A stretch of 64,000 bases of DNA, from NCBI GenBank assembly GCA_907165275.2, contig CAJRBF020000009.1:1-64000 (forward strand). The letters run 5' to 3'. The position numbers were made by a program, and so were the translations under genes. Numbering within the stretch: position 1 is the first letter of the stretch; each line of letters opens with the position of its first letter. The notes beneath the pieces are model-generated. The model saw only the letters and a list, made by a program, of their open reading frames with translations, was not told the DNA's origin and ran no database searches. This stretch comes from Zygaena filipendulae (lineage: Eukaryota; Arthropoda; Insecta; Lepidoptera; Zygaenidae). Positions 29,949 through 39,833 of this stretch are shown here, piece after piece.

Positions 29949-31217
29949 GATGAAGAAAATATGACGTTATATATAAATCTAAACTTTAGGGCACATTTCT
30001 CGCGAGCCGAATTTGTGACTAAGTTACGAGATTTTTGTAAGATGACGAATATAATTGAACTATGCATAGTAATAAATGAATTAAATAAGTCATTCGTGAA
30101 AGAGTTAAACGATGAAATAAAAGGAATACAAGAGTGGGCCGGCCCTCGAATATGTATATTGAAAGGAATAAAAGTTATTGATGATAAAGAAGAAAGACAA
30201 TTTATTCTACATGACTTTCACCTATTACCTACCAGTGGTCATGCTGGAGTACGTAGGATGATAAATAACATTAAAAGAAAATTTTTCTGGCCAGGACTTT
30301 ACAAGGACGTAACAAACTTTGTACGTAAGTGTACAAAATGTCAAAGGATGAAGCATAGTAAATATATCAAAGAGCCTATGCAAATAACTACGACGGCTAC
30401 ACAAGCTTTTGAAAAAATATATTTAGACTTAGTAGGACCATTAGAAAGAGACGAAAAAGATAATATTTACATTTTAACTGTTCAATGTGAACTTACTAAA
30501 TTTTTAGAGGCTTATGCTTTAAAAAATAAGGAAACTATATGTATTGCTAGGGCTTTAGTAAATAATTTTATATTAAGATTTGGGATACCTAATATCATTT
30601 CAACAGATCGTGGATCTGAGTTTGTCTCATCAACAATGGCAGAAGTATGTAAAATTTTAGAAATACAGAAACTGACATCAACAGCATACCATCACCAATC
30701 AATAGGGGCGCTTGAGAATACCCACAAGCATCTGGGAGAATTTCTTAGAATCCAGTGTCAAGGTAATTTAAGCACGTGGAGCCAGTGGCTTCCATTCTGG
30801 TGCTTTGGATTCAATAACACAGTACACACAGAAACGAAATACACACCTTTTGAATTAGTATTTGGTAGACAGAGCAATATCCCAACTAGAGTAAGTAATT
30901 ATGTAGAACCATTATATAATCCAGAAAATTATGCATTAGATTTAAAATATAGATTACAGGTAGCTCATAATGATGCTAGAAATAATTTAATTTTAAGTAA
31001 GCAAAAAAGGAAAATTCATTATGATAAGTATATTAATCCTATAAAGTATAATAAAGATCAACTAATATTAGTAAAGAATGAAACAGGGAAGAAATTAGAA
31101 CCTTTGTATGAGGGCCCATTTATTGTTGTAGAAGACATAGGTCCTAATGTTAAGATATTAAAAAATAACAAATATGACATAGTCCATAAGAATAGAACGA
31201 AACCGTATTATAACTAA
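29949..31217 (+). CDS. Element B pol: integrase
   Basis: Continues the pol frame after the solo LTR. HHCC zinc finger: HDFHLLPTSGHAG ... KCTKCQR. Catalytic core: LDLVGPLERDE (first Asp), STDRGSEFVS (second Asp) and SIGALENTHKHLGEF (Glu). The C-terminal GPF module (YEGPFIVVEDI) ends at YYN-stop 31217. All DDE residues are present. Followed by about 100 bp of AT-rich sequence and a CCCCCGGAGG segment directly before the 3' LTR, the likely polypurine region. Confidence 0.9.
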   Translation, partial: DEENMTLYINLNFRAHFSRAEFVTKLRDFCKMTNIIELCIVINELNKSFVKELNDEIKGIQEWAGPRICILKGIKVIDDKEERQFILHDFHLLPTSGHAGVRRMINNIKRKFFWPGLYKDVTNFVRKCTKCQRMKHSKYIKEPMQITTTATQAFEKIYLDLVGPLERDEKDNIYILTVQCELTKFLEAYALKNKETICIARALVNNFILRFGIPNIISTDRGSEFVSSTMAEVCKILEIQKLTSTAYHHQSIGALENTHKHLGEFLRIQCQGNLSTWSQWLPFWCFGFNNTVHTETKYTPFELVFGRQSNIPTRVSNYVEPLYNPENYALDLKYRLQVAHNDARNNLILSKQKRKIHYDKYINPIKYNKDQLILVKNETGKKLEPLYEGPFIVVEDIGPNVKILKNNKYDIVHKNRTKPYYN

Positions 31218-31318
31218 CGAATATTCATAATTTTAAGAGTTCAATTTTTGTAATAAATATGAAACCAAAAAAATGTATAGATTAAGTATTCATTTTTTTT
31301 TCTTTTCACCCCCGGAGG

Positions 31319-31401
31319 TGAAGTGGTGTATGTTGACAGTATTAAACGATCATTTAACAAGAGTGGTTGTTTCCATTCGCTCGCCTTAAGACGTCCCTAC
31401 A
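31319..31401 (+). repeat. 3' LTR of element B (83 bp)
   Basis: Identical to 13077-13159 and followed by GTCT, the target duplication. Confidence 0.9.
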
Positions 31402-31405
31402 GTCT

Positions 31406-31723
31406 AAAAGCAAACATTTCATGTATGTTGTATGTCAGATAGCTGTATGAATATTTTATTACACTGTGGTAATAGGCTTGTAAGTCTTAGAGCCGTAGCA
31501 CAGATGTAGTAGATGCGGATTCGGGATTTAATACAGAGAAAAAAATAAAGGTATTCTAAGATTTAGCTTAGCGGGTTATACCGACGGCAGGTACACATAT
31601 TTGGTTTGTAAAATATGTGGAAGGGTTCGGGAAAATGGCCGGAGGCGATCACCTTACACAAGAGAATTTATCATGAAATACCTGCGAAATGCCAGGCAGT
31701 AGATGTTAACTTCGGATCTATTG
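31406..31723. other. Unassigned DNA right of element B
   Basis: About 320 bp with no ORF or clear repeat; continuous with the DNA left of 13073 before element B inserted. Confidence 0.4.
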
Positions 31724-32025
31724 ATTTTTTTTTTTATTTATTATTTATTTATTTATTTATTTTATTTAATCCTTTATTGCACATAAAATAACAATGATAC
31801 AGTACCTAAAGAAAAACTTAATGCCTTTCGGCATTCTCTACCAGTTAACCATTGGGTAGACGGAGAGATATAGAAGATGGGGTGTGCAAACAGAACAATA
31901 ATTATTATACTTAATACTAGACACTGATTATTAATAACTAAAACATAAAGATGCAATTTACTCACAATACATACTATAACACATGCATATCCTACACATA
32001 CCGACACAATAAAATACATACACAC
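31724..32025 (-). mobile_element. 3' end fragment of a non-LTR retrotransposon
   Basis: On the minus strand the sequence ends TTTTATGTGCAATAAAGGATT followed by a TAAA/AAAT-repeat tail (plus-strand TTTATTTATTTA at 31727-31765). The region with GGTAGAGAATGCC...GGCATTAAG is a motif I associate with lepidopteran LINE 3' UTRs. No coding part is kept, so the copy is severely 5'-truncated. Confidence 0.55.
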
Positions 32026-32029
32026 ATTT

Positions 32030-32770
32030 ATTTATTTTATTTTATTTTATTTTATTCGGTTCACCAACAGTTGTAACAACAATTCATGCTCTTAATTAAT
32101 TCACAAATTAATCCTTATAATTGTACAACTATATTAAGGTAAACACTGCATGCAAAGTGTTCGTTAATTTTTAAAGTAATTATGTAATAACAATCAGCTG
32201 TGCTCAAGCTGCACAATAAAACAGACCACAGCTGCAAAACGAAGCTAATAAAAGCACTATACATATAAGCAAAGCCAAAGAAAGTTAAGCTAAACAACGC
32301 AACTATATAATGTGATTGATCAGATTCATTAATCTCTTACGATAGGTATAGATGGAGTCAAAGTGCACATCAAGCGATTCACTATAATTATTATATAATG
32401 CACTTAGCCTTGGAACTCCAGAATTGGCTCCTAAAACTGTCCTCCGCAGCGGTGAACATAAGGGCTTAAGATGTTTCCTAGGGTAATGTCTGGGAACATA
32501 AAAGCAAATCTCTTCCAGAAGCTGTGGACAATCCAATTGATTACGCAAAATTTTATAAAGAAACATAAGATCCAATAATACACGACGTTTTTCTAACGAA
32601 ATTATTTTAAATTTTAAGAGTCGATCCTTATAAGACGTTGTTGATTTGGTGGTCCCAGCGGAATACGAAAGATGCCACAAAAATCGCTTCTGAATACGCT
32701 CGAGTCTTAGAGAATGCGTAGCATAGTGTGGTCTCCAAACTACGCTGCAGTATTCGAGATTGCTACATAT
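32030..32770 (-). mobile_element. 5'-truncated LINE with the last part of its reverse transcriptase
   Basis: The minus-strand ORF from about 32770 to the stop at 32303 encodes a LINE RT C-terminus: CSNLEYCSVVWRPHYATHSL, ERIQKRFLWHL and the usual tail of a jockey/R1-like ORF2. Upstream it dissolves into the TA-rich microsatellite at 32765-32900, which marks the truncation point and accounts for the YIYIYI residues in the raw ORF. A TAAAA-repeat tail (plus-strand TTTTA repeats at about 32030-32057) closes the 3' end. Confidence 0.75.
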
Positions 32771-32800
32771 AGTATATATATATACACACACATACACATA

Positions 32801-32842
<42 letters not shown>

Positions 32843-32900
32843 ACATATCATATATACATACATACCATATACATACATACATACCATACTATACATACTG
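32765..32900. repeat. TA/CATA-rich microsatellite
   Basis: Long TATATA run (about 32803-32832) flanked by ACACATACACATA and CATACATAC variants. It lies exactly at the 5' truncation of the LINE fragment. Confidence 0.9.
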
Positions 32901-33194
32901 AGTGGACATATATAAATATCTAATAATAATAATAATAATAATAATAATATTTATTTGCAAAAGCCAGTACAAAAAGACAGCATACAGACATTAAACTTAA
33001 TTCTACATGGCTGTATTGGGTCAACATGAGATTATGTCCCCTGACTCTCAAACTAGGTAAAAACCTGTGAGATGAAAGTCAGTGGTCACTCGCTGCGCTG
33101 ATGCTCAAAGTAGATGACAGCCAAAAATAGTGTATCACACTTAGGTACAATATTAGCCTCTAGATTGGCGTATTTTTTAGTAAATGTTCTGTTA

Positions 33195-33250
33195 TGTGTA
33201 TGTGTGTGTGTGTGTGTGTTTGTGCGCGTGTGTGTGTGTGTGTGTATATA
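33195..33250. repeat. TG microsatellite in LINE 3' UTR
   Basis: TGTGTG run interrupted by TTTGTGCGCG. It lies in the 3' UTR of the minus-strand LINE. Confidence 0.9.
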
Positions 33251-33430
33251 TGTTTGTGTACGCGTGAGTATCTATATTCATTTCTGTGTATACGTTGTAT
33301 ATTTGCATGTATGTATGTATATATTATGTATGTATGTATGTCGTTAAGTAGGTATTCTATAATATGTATCTGTTTGTATGTGGATGAGTGTGTTAGTGAC
33401 TGTGTTTGCTTGGTGTGTTATAATTGTAGT

Positions 33431-35524
33431 CTAGCTTATCAGGGATTCAGTCTCATCATAATCCATGCACATTAGCCAGTTTTTGATAGTTTTATTACAT
33501 TTGTGCTTTGTCATAGCTACAATGTTTAGAATGCCATTTAAGGTATTGTATAATTTGGCGCTTTGGTATTTGTATTGTTTCCTAGCAAAAGCAGAAAGAG
33601 CAATCGATACCGTACACGGAGGTTTAGGTCTTCTTCTGAAAGTATTTTGGTTATTAACGGGCAAAGGGGTACACTTATGTCTACGCAGAGTACAACGTAA
33701 GATGTATAGTTGCCTTATTGTGAGGAAAGATAATTCACTAAATAACTGCTTAGTAGGATAGCGGAATGGTTTGCAAAAAAGTACCTTTAACACAGCTCTC
33801 TGTGACCTCTCTAAACCGATTAACTTAGATTTGGAAGAACCACCCCAAGCGGTGATGCCGTATGAAAGAATAGATTCACAGAGAGCAGTGTAAATCATTC
33901 TAAGGGTTTTCCGATCGGCAGAATTTCTCAGTTTTTTGAAAATAAATATTAGTTTCCTAGTACGCGATATGAGACAATTTAGGTGATCATACCAGTTGAG
34001 GCAATGATCGAGAAAGATGCCTAAATATTTAACAGAAGATGAACGATTCAACTGCAAGCAATCGCACCGAGAGTAAGAATCTAACGAGCACGTGTGGGCT
34101 CGAAGTATTACATCCGGGGGGTGGTTAGATGGTCTACTCGCGAAGGTTAGAAAGGACGTCTTGGCTACATTAAGAGTTAAGAGGTTATTGGCAAGCCACT
34201 TCTTAGCTTGAGCAAAAATATTCTCTGCAAGAGAGATAGTTTCTGACCAAGTTTTCCCATACACGAGGATGGCCGTGTCATCGGCATACGCAATGATGCT
34301 GCTGTTTGACGACGTTAAGTTGCAGAGCTCATTTACGTAGATAAGGAAGAGGGTAGGGCCTAAAATACTTCCTTGCGGGACACCGAAGTTGATTGGAATC
34401 TCATTACTAAAGAGTGAATCAATTTTAACTAATTGTGTTCTGTCCGTTAGGTAGTCAGTGAAGAGATCCAAAGGGTTGCCTCTTATGCCAGCCATTTCAA
34501 GCTTTTTGATCAGTAATGGGATTGAGACGGTATCGAAAGCTTTAGACAAATCGAGAAAGATAGCAAGACATTTAAGTTTATTCTCCATTTTTTGAACCAC
34601 TGTTTCAGTAAGTGATAGTATGGCATCCTCGGTGCATAACCCCTTTCTAAAGCCAAACTGGTTTTTCGAGAGGATGTTATTAGACTCCAAAAAACCGATC
34701 AGCGCAGAGTTTAGCACTCTTTCCAAAATTTTCGATAGTGCGGGAAGAACCGAAATAGGTCTGTAATTGCTGACTACCTTTCTATCTCCATTTTTAAAAA
34801 TAGGGTGGACTACTGCCTTCTTAAGGGCTTTAGGAAACTTGCCAGTTTTGATTGCTAAATTACAAATGAACGTTACGCATGGAGTTAAGACGTGATGAGT
34901 TGATTTTAAGATCCTAGCTGGTATTCCGTCCCACCCAACGGCTGCGTCACTATTAAGACCAAAAATAATAGATTTTATGTCGTCGTTATTAACCTCTAGG
35001 AGTGTTAGTGAATTAGATGGTGATTTAAGTGTATTGCTTTGAGGTACATAATTATAATCACAGGGAACAATCTTGTTTGCTAGCTCCGTGCCGATAGTGG
35101 CAAAGTATCTGTTTACTTCATTGATTGAGAGTGAGGGGTTTTCGTAATTCGTTAAAAGTTCGAGGGGGGGAGAAATAGTTCGAGTAGTATCAGTGACTTT
35201 TCTAACAACTTCCCATGTCTTTTTTGGATTGTTTCGCGCCTTCATAAACTCGGACTTTTCATACTCACGCTTGAGTTTTTTTAATAAAGTATTGCAAAAA
35301 TTTCGGTAGCGCTTATACGTAATTTTAAGCACTAGATTATTCGGTTCCTTTTTTAGTTTGCGATGCATGTTATCTCTATTACGAATACACCGCAATAATC
35401 CTAATGTGATCCATGGTTTAATGATTCTTTGTCGACACGGCACCTTTGACACTAGAGTATGAGTGGCGAGGATTGTAGCCAGTAGATCTATTAAATGGTC
35501 AGTAGCTTGATTTACGTCGGACAT
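33431..35524 (-). CDS. LINE ORF2, reverse transcriptase part (697 aa)
   Basis: Minus-strand frame with RT motifs: GWDGIPARILK, VVHPIFKNGDR, NYRPISVLPALSKILERV, NQFGFRKGLCTEDAIL, FLDLSKAFDTV, GVPQGSILGPTLF, IAYADDTAIL (YADD active site) and VKYLGIFLDHCLNW. The C-terminal domain ends ESLIS. The frame is open upstream of the listed ATG to about 35610 (a VIDDIENANFS segment), where it joins the endonuclease frame through a one-base shift in the TTTAATTGATTGATT region (35600-35620). Target-primed reverse transcription is the family's mechanism. Jockey/CR1 superfamily; the clade is not settled. Confidence 0.9.
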   Translation of the reverse strand: MSDVNQATDHLIDLLATILATHTLVSKVPCRQRIIKPWITLGLLRCIRNRDNMHRKLKKEPNNLVLKITYKRYRNFCNTLLKKLKREYEKSEFMKARNNPKKTWEVVRKVTDTTRTISPPLELLTNYENPSLSINEVNRYFATIGTELANKIVPCDYNYVPQSNTLKSPSNSLTLLEVNNDDIKSIIFGLNSDAAVGWDGIPARILKSTHHVLTPCVTFICNLAIKTGKFPKALKKAVVHPIFKNGDRKVVSNYRPISVLPALSKILERVLNSALIGFLESNNILSKNQFGFRKGLCTEDAILSLTETVVQKMENKLKCLAIFLDLSKAFDTVSIPLLIKKLEMAGIRGNPLDLFTDYLTDRTQLVKIDSLFSNEIPINFGVPQGSILGPTLFLIYVNELCNLTSSNSSIIAYADDTAILVYGKTWSETISLAENIFAQAKKWLANNLLTLNVAKTSFLTFASRPSNHPPDVILRAHTCSLDSYSRCDCLQLNRSSSVKYLGIFLDHCLNWYDHLNCLISRTRKLIFIFKKLRNSADRKTLRMIYTALCESILSYGITAWGGSSKSKLIGLERSQRAVLKVLFCKPFRYPTKQLFSELSFLTIRQLYILRCTLRRHKCTPLPVNNQNTFRRRPKPPCTVSIALSAFARKQYKYQSAKLYNTLNGILNIVAMTKHKCNKTIKNWLMCMDYDETESLIS

Positions 35525-35561
35525 ACTGAAAATAGCGGAAAAGTTGGCATTTTCAATATCA

Positions 35562-36362
35562 TCAATGACAGCTGAACAATTTATGCGGGATGTAAGACGA
35601 TTTAATTGATTGATTTACATGATTGAGGTCAAGAAAAACCATAACGGGTGAATGGTCTGTTATCGTAGGTTCTAAAATAACTGTAGTAGGTAGGTTAGAT
35701 GTTTTTAGGATCACATGATCTAGACAGTTATCACCTCTAGTCGGAGTGCAATGTGCTGGCAAAAGGCCATGGAAGGAGGTGAGATTGAGATATTCGTTAG
35801 AACGATTATCATCGAAACCTGGCTTTATATCTAGATTGTTATCTCCTATTAATATTATATTTTTGAAAGATGCAAGCGCTGGGAGAGTAGTATTTAAATT
35901 TTCTAAAAATTTATCAATGTTTTTATATGATGGGGATCTGTAGGTAGCCAGAATAACTGTAGTCGTATTAAGTTTGCAGATGAGACAGTTAGATTCCTGA
36001 AAGGTGGGTTCATATACCGTATAATTTTTGATTGTGTTTTTAATATATATGGCTACTCCTGCATTCTGATTATAGTTTCTGGCTGTGGAGAACGACTTAT
36101 ATCCTTCAATAGTTGGTATAGTTAACGCTTTAGATAACCAACATTCAGATAATATAATGATATCACAGGAAATTTTGAGCGATGCGAGGAGGATTCTAAA
36201 CTGTTCAAAGTTCTTTGTGATGCTTCTTATGTTCATGTGAATAATAGAAAACGCCCTCTCTTTATTATTAAGGTACTTATGGCACTCATTTGTTGTTGAG
36301 ATGAAAACCCTAGAAGCACTAAGGTTATCGAGTTCCGGAGATATATCATTGATATTAGCCAT
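35562..36362 (-). CDS. LINE ORF2, AP-type endonuclease part (266 aa)
   Basis: MANINDISPELDNL start at 36362. Endonuclease/exonuclease/phosphatase-fold motifs: IIHMNIRSI (Asn), IIILSECWLS (Glu), NAGVAIYIK, VILATYRSP, IILIGDNNLDI (Asp/Asn), LDHVILK and ITDHSPVMVFL (catalytic Asp-His). This enzyme nicks target DNA for reverse transcription. A frameshift near its end separates it from the RT, so the last residues (IPHKLFSCH) are out-of-frame sequence. Confidence 0.88.
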   Translation of the reverse strand: MANINDISPELDNLSASRVFISTTNECHKYLNNKERAFSIIHMNIRSITKNFEQFRILLASLKISCDIIILSECWLSKALTIPTIEGYKSFSTARNYNQNAGVAIYIKNTIKNYTVYEPTFQESNCLICKLNTTTVILATYRSPSYKNIDKFLENLNTTLPALASFKNIILIGDNNLDIKPGFDDNRSNEYLNLTSFHGLLPAHCTPTRGDNCLDHVILKTSNLPTTVILEPTITDHSPVMVFLDLNHVNQSIKSSYIPHKLFSCH

Positions 36363-36699
36363 TGATAACAGATAGTATCGACGGGTAAGGGCATAAGTGA
36401 TACGCTGGTATGTTCTGGGCTACCGTAGTGTAGTTAATTATCAGATAAAACTTGAGTATTTGTTTTTTTAATTTGTATTGAGAGCATAATTTGTATTTAG
36501 TTGTGGTTGTAAAGATTTTGTGATTGTGTGTAAGTGAGTGTGTGTTATTTAGTAGTGATCTTATAACTAGAGAGTAATTTAAAAAATAGTTATGTTTACA
36601 GAGCAGGAGATACATCAAAAATAATAATCCATTAGGCACAGAAATAACTAGAAAATAGGACAGATAAAGAAAAGCATTGGTTATATTATATCTAAATAG
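36363..36699 (-). other. Spacer between LINE ORF1 and ORF2
   Basis: AT-rich non-coding spacer of the LINE. A 94-codon open frame here (36355-36639) is Leu/Asn/Tyr-biased and not credible as a gene. Confidence 0.5.
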
Positions 36700-37756
36700 T
36701 CATTGTCCCTGTTGTCTTTCTTGTTCTAGTTTATCTAGGTCCAGGAGGCATTTTTCGGACCGGATAAGAATTTGCTTGGTGCCATGCTCCTTGCGGATGA
36801 ATATATTACCGTTTGAAGACCAGGAATATTTATAATTATGTTTTTTCGTGAACTCTCGCGCCAGGTAGAGAAGTTTCTTTGCATTCGCGGAGAGGTACTC
36901 GGCGACGTAAACCGGTTCACGTTTACCAGGCAGACCCAAGTGTTCAGTGTTCAGTTTTTCAGTTATGTACTTTTTGGAACCGTTGAATGTTTTTGCTGAT
37001 GCAAGAAAACGTTGTTTGGTTTCGACTTTGAGGAATTCAGCTACGATAGATTTGGTAGTACCGGGCTTCCCCGGCAACCGACGAATATCTCTCAGATCTG
37101 ACGGTGCAAATTCGTAGCCAATAATGTGTCCGATATTCGATAAAACCAATCTTAAGTCGTTGTCCGTTTCGTTTTCTTTATAAGGCACGTTTCTAACCTC
37201 TATGCTTGAATTACGTGAACTGATTTGAAGTGCTATTAATTTACTCTCTATATCTTTTGTATAATTATTTATTTCGGTTCGTTCTTTTTCCAAATTCTCT
37301 ACCTTCTTTCTGAGGTCCTCAAATTCTGCATTAAAATAGGCCATAGATTTTTCAATCTCTTGATTGGTACTTTGGATCTCGTAATTAGTTTTTTGTATCA
37401 CTTGATTGGATTTTTGTATCTTATCATTTTGCAACTTAACCTCTGAGATTTCAGAGGACAATTTTGTGAAAATTGCATTCTGATTTTCAAGCATGGCGTT
37501 AAGTTGAGACTGTTGCTGTTCTTGCCATTTTGAGAAAATTTCTAGCATGTCAGCGTTCTCCTCTAAGCCTTGAAAAACCGTCATTATCACTAGCGACGGC
37601 CTCTTCACTGCGGGGTCGCTTGTTTCGAGGAAGTGTATTGATGTTACCCACGGCGACGCTCAAATCCTTATTAATCGCCGCTATATCCGACTCAGATTGA
37701 GTCTGATACAGGGAAGAGTTCGCTGACGTAGTTGGTGGTGAGCGCCGCACAGACAT
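36700..37756 (-). CDS. LINE ORF1 protein, frameshifted (frames 37756-37550 and 37608-36700)
   Basis: The N-terminal frame begins MSVRRSPPTTSANSS at 37756, is Ser/Pro-rich and shifts within an oligo-T run (minus strand; plus AAAAA at about 37572-37576) into the longer frame (GLEENADMLEIFSKWQEQQ...). The middle is a coiled coil of Gln/Asn/Lys heptads (about 37500-37250). The C-terminal part is the ORF1p-type nucleic-acid-binding region (LRDIRRLPGKPG, IVAEFLKVETKQRF, YTWSSNGNIFIRK-like). It lacks CCHC knuckles. Role: RNA-binding chaperone of the LINE ribonucleoprotein. Confidence 0.8.
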
Positions 37757-37760
37757 TGTG

Positions 37761-38339
37761 CCTGATTGTTATTATTGACTGCGCACCTCCGATATATCGA
37801 TTTGTTGTGAGTGCGTTAACAATCAAAGCTAATTGTGGGGCTGCGTCGACGCAGGTGAAGCGAGGGGAAGTGAAGCGGAGTGCCGCAGTTAACCGGTTAG
37901 ATAACTAACGCGGTGACGTCACCTAGTAGTTAGTCGTGCGGTATTTCACTTACACTGTGAATGTGATGCGTAGCGCAGTGGTGGCGGCGCCGGCTGCGTC
38001 CCCGGTCCGAATTCTGAGATGCAAGTTCAAGTCAACACCGGCAGTGCGACAGGGATGAGAAGCGAGCTCTTCAAGACGAAGTTATCCTTCATATATCTAG
38101 CTCACTCCGGAACGCCCAGTTGAAGGAGACGGGCAATTAACACTCCGCAAGAGTAAATGGGAAGCGCAATGCACCAATAACAATTATTAAAATGAATATT
38201 GCTTAAATTAATTAAAAGGCAGCCAAATACACGTCTGCGTCGAAAGGCGCGCAGCAAGCGAAAAAAGATAATATACCTAAAAATATAAAAGTTGAGAAAA
38301 CGGGAGAGATAAAGACGGCCGCCAGTTTTAAATCGCAAC
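37761..38339 (-). other. Boundary between two LINE copies
   Basis: Contains GC-rich sequence (37840-38060) expected of the 5' UTR of the left LINE and, beyond about 38090, AT-rich DNA that may be the 3' UTR of the right LINE or older flank. No A-rich tail separates the two, so the boundary is not resolved. A 78-codon ORF (38102-38338) is discounted. Confidence 0.4.
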
Positions 38340-39833
38340 TCAAGGCAGGCTGCTGGACTCCAAGAAATAATTCCTCACTCTACTCTTAAATATAAATTTA
38401 TTGGGGCATTTACGCAGCTCTACAGGCAAGCCATTCCAGAGTCGTACGGCAGTTACAACAAAGGATTTTGAAATGAAACCGGTATGGTGAGAAGGAATAT
38501 GGAGAAGGAGGTTATTAGAGGATCGTAGTGAGAGTGAATGAGGATCGGAAAGAAATTTAAATTGAGACTTTAAGTATTCGGGACAGTGTGGATCATGTAA
38601 AATAGAAAATAGGGTACAAAGGACACGGACATTCCTGCGATCTTGCATAGGCAACCATTTAAGTTGGGAACGGTATCGGGAAATATGATCATATTTTCGC
38701 AGACCGAAAATAAATCTAATGCAGTTATTAAGAAGACGATCCAATTTATTGAGAAGTTCCTGAGATATGTCGGAGTAGCAAACATCGGCATAATCAAATA
38801 AAGGAAGGATAAGAGAGCGTACTAAGAGAAGCTTAGTACAGGATGGAAGAAAAAACTTAAGGCGATAGAGAGCACGCAATATACCCGTGACCCTACGACT
38901 GATTTCGGTCACATGAGCGTTCCAGTTTAATGTTGAGTCAATAGTTAAACCTAGATCTTTTACAGTATTACTAAAAGGAATGCAAGCACCTTCATAGTAG
39001 ACAGTCGGCATATCACCGATCCGGACCCTCTCGAGAAGCCTTGAGCTACCCACAACAGTTGCCTGACATTTACCAGGGTTCACAGCAATGCCAAAACGAC
39101 GTGACCAGTCCGATATGAGCTCTAGGTCTGTATTAAGCTGAGCTATGGCAGAATCGATGTCGTTAGCCCTGGCTTGTGCATAAAGTTGCAGATCATCTGC
39201 ATACAGATGGTACGAGCTTTTAAGTTGAGGGGTAATGAAACAAATAAAGATAGAGAATAGAAGAGGTGAGAGAATACCGCCTTGCGGGACACCAGCAGCC
39301 AAATCATACCAGTCAGAAATCCCTGAACTGGTTTGGATGGCCTGCTGACGACCGCGAAGATACGACGAGAACCAATCTAGTGCAGATGATGATAGGTTAA
39401 GACGAGAAAGCATAGTCAGTAGAATGTCATGGTCAACACAGTTGAAAGCATTGGAAAAGTCTATCAAGACTAAGAAAGTTAGTTGCGTTCGTTCCATGCC
39501 ATCCCTAATATCTTCGGTGATTTTTAACAGGGCAGTAGTGGTGCTATGGCCTGGTCGGAAGCCGGATTGAAAGGGACTGAGGATGTGGGAATTTGAAATA
39601 AAATTGGAGAGTTGTTTGTGGACCACAGCCTCAAGGATTTTAGAAAGGAATGGGAGTATAGATATAGGACGGTAGTGCTTAGGTAATGAGGGGTTGGAGA
39701 CTTTTGGAAGAGGAATTACAAAAGCTCTGCGCCATAACTCTGGAAATTCACCAGATGTAATCGAAAAATTTATTATGTGAGTAACCACAGGGAGAATAAA
39801 ATTAAGTAAAAGGGAGATCATCATTCTGCTCAC
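38340..39833 (-). CDS. LINE reverse transcriptase, N-terminally deleted (497 aa)
   Basis: RT motifs: VIPLPKVSNPSLPKHYRPIS, FQSGFRPGHSTTTALL, LVLIDFSNAFNCVDHDIL, AAGVPQGGILSPLLFS, YHLYADDLQLYAQ (YADD), VNPGKCQATV and VKDLGLTIDSTLNW. The C-terminal domain is complete to SSSLP-stop. The expected segment before the NFSITSGEFPELW region (the KSNAxGxDGIS-type block) is absent. The frame starts abruptly with SRMMISLLL, directly overlapping the endonuclease stop, so part of RT block 0/1 is deleted and the frame is broken. Confidence 0.88.
   Translation of the reverse strand: MSRMMISLLLNFILPVVTHIINFSITSGEFPELWRRAFVIPLPKVSNPSLPKHYRPISILPFLSKILEAVVHKQLSNFISNSHILSPFQSGFRPGHSTTTALLKITEDIRDGMERTQLTFLVLIDFSNAFNCVDHDILLTMLSRLNLSSSALDWFSSYLRGRQQAIQTSSGISDWYDLAAGVPQGGILSPLLFSIFICFITPQLKSSYHLYADDLQLYAQARANDIDSAIAQLNTDLELISDWSRRFGIAVNPGKCQATVVGSSRLLERVRIGDMPTVYYEGACIPFSNTVKDLGLTIDSTLNWNAHVTEISRRVTGILRALYRLKFFLPSCTKLLLVRSLILPLFDYADVCYSDISQELLNKLDRLLNNCIRFIFGLRKYDHISRYRSQLKWLPMQDRRNVRVLCTLFSILHDPHCPEYLKSQFKFLSDPHSLSLRSSNNLLLHIPSHHTGFISKSFVVTAVRLWNGLPVELRKCPNKFIFKSRVRNYFLESSSLP

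Larger units (their letters stand above)
13077..31401 (+). mobile_element. Element B: Ty3/gypsy LTR retrotransposon split by three later insertions
   Basis: Identical 83-bp LTRs lie at 13077-13159 and 31319-31401 (TGAAGTGGTG...CCCTACA). They are flanked by a 4-bp target duplication GTCT (13073-13076 and 31402-31405). The primer-binding-type sequence TGGCGACCCTGCC follows the 5' LTR directly. Coding order is gag, protease, reverse transcriptase, RNase H, integrase, without an env ORF. The three insertions are element A (14078-24374), a piggyBac derivative (25608-26891) and a solo LTR (29018-29944). Without them and their extra target copies the element is about 5.8 kb. LTRs this short are rare; the silkworm mag element is a known example with 77 bp. 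The gag has an Arg/Gly/Asn-rich tail rather than a zinc knuckle, so the exact lineage is open. Confidence 0.9.
32921..37760 (-). mobile_element. Long LINE copy (jockey/CR1 group) with ORF1 and ORF2
   Basis: Minus-strand element ending in an ATT-repeat tail (plus-strand TAA repeats 32921-32949). Order from the 5' side: ORF1 (37756-36700, one frameshift), a spacer (36363-36699), endonuclease (36362-35562) and reverse transcriptase (35524-33431, one frameshift from the endonuclease), then a 3' UTR of about 480 bp with a TG/CA microsatellite (33195-33250). The 5' UTR may extend to about 38090. Nearly complete, but two single-base shifts break both ORFs. Confidence 0.85.

Noticed and set aside
32714..32923. 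Tyr/Ile repeat ORFs
   Set aside because: Translation of the TA/CATA microsatellite.
33431..36362. Separate genes for endonuclease and RT in the left LINE
   Set aside because: The RT frame is open upstream past its ATG to the end of the endonuclease, so a one-base shift near 35,610 splits one ORF2.
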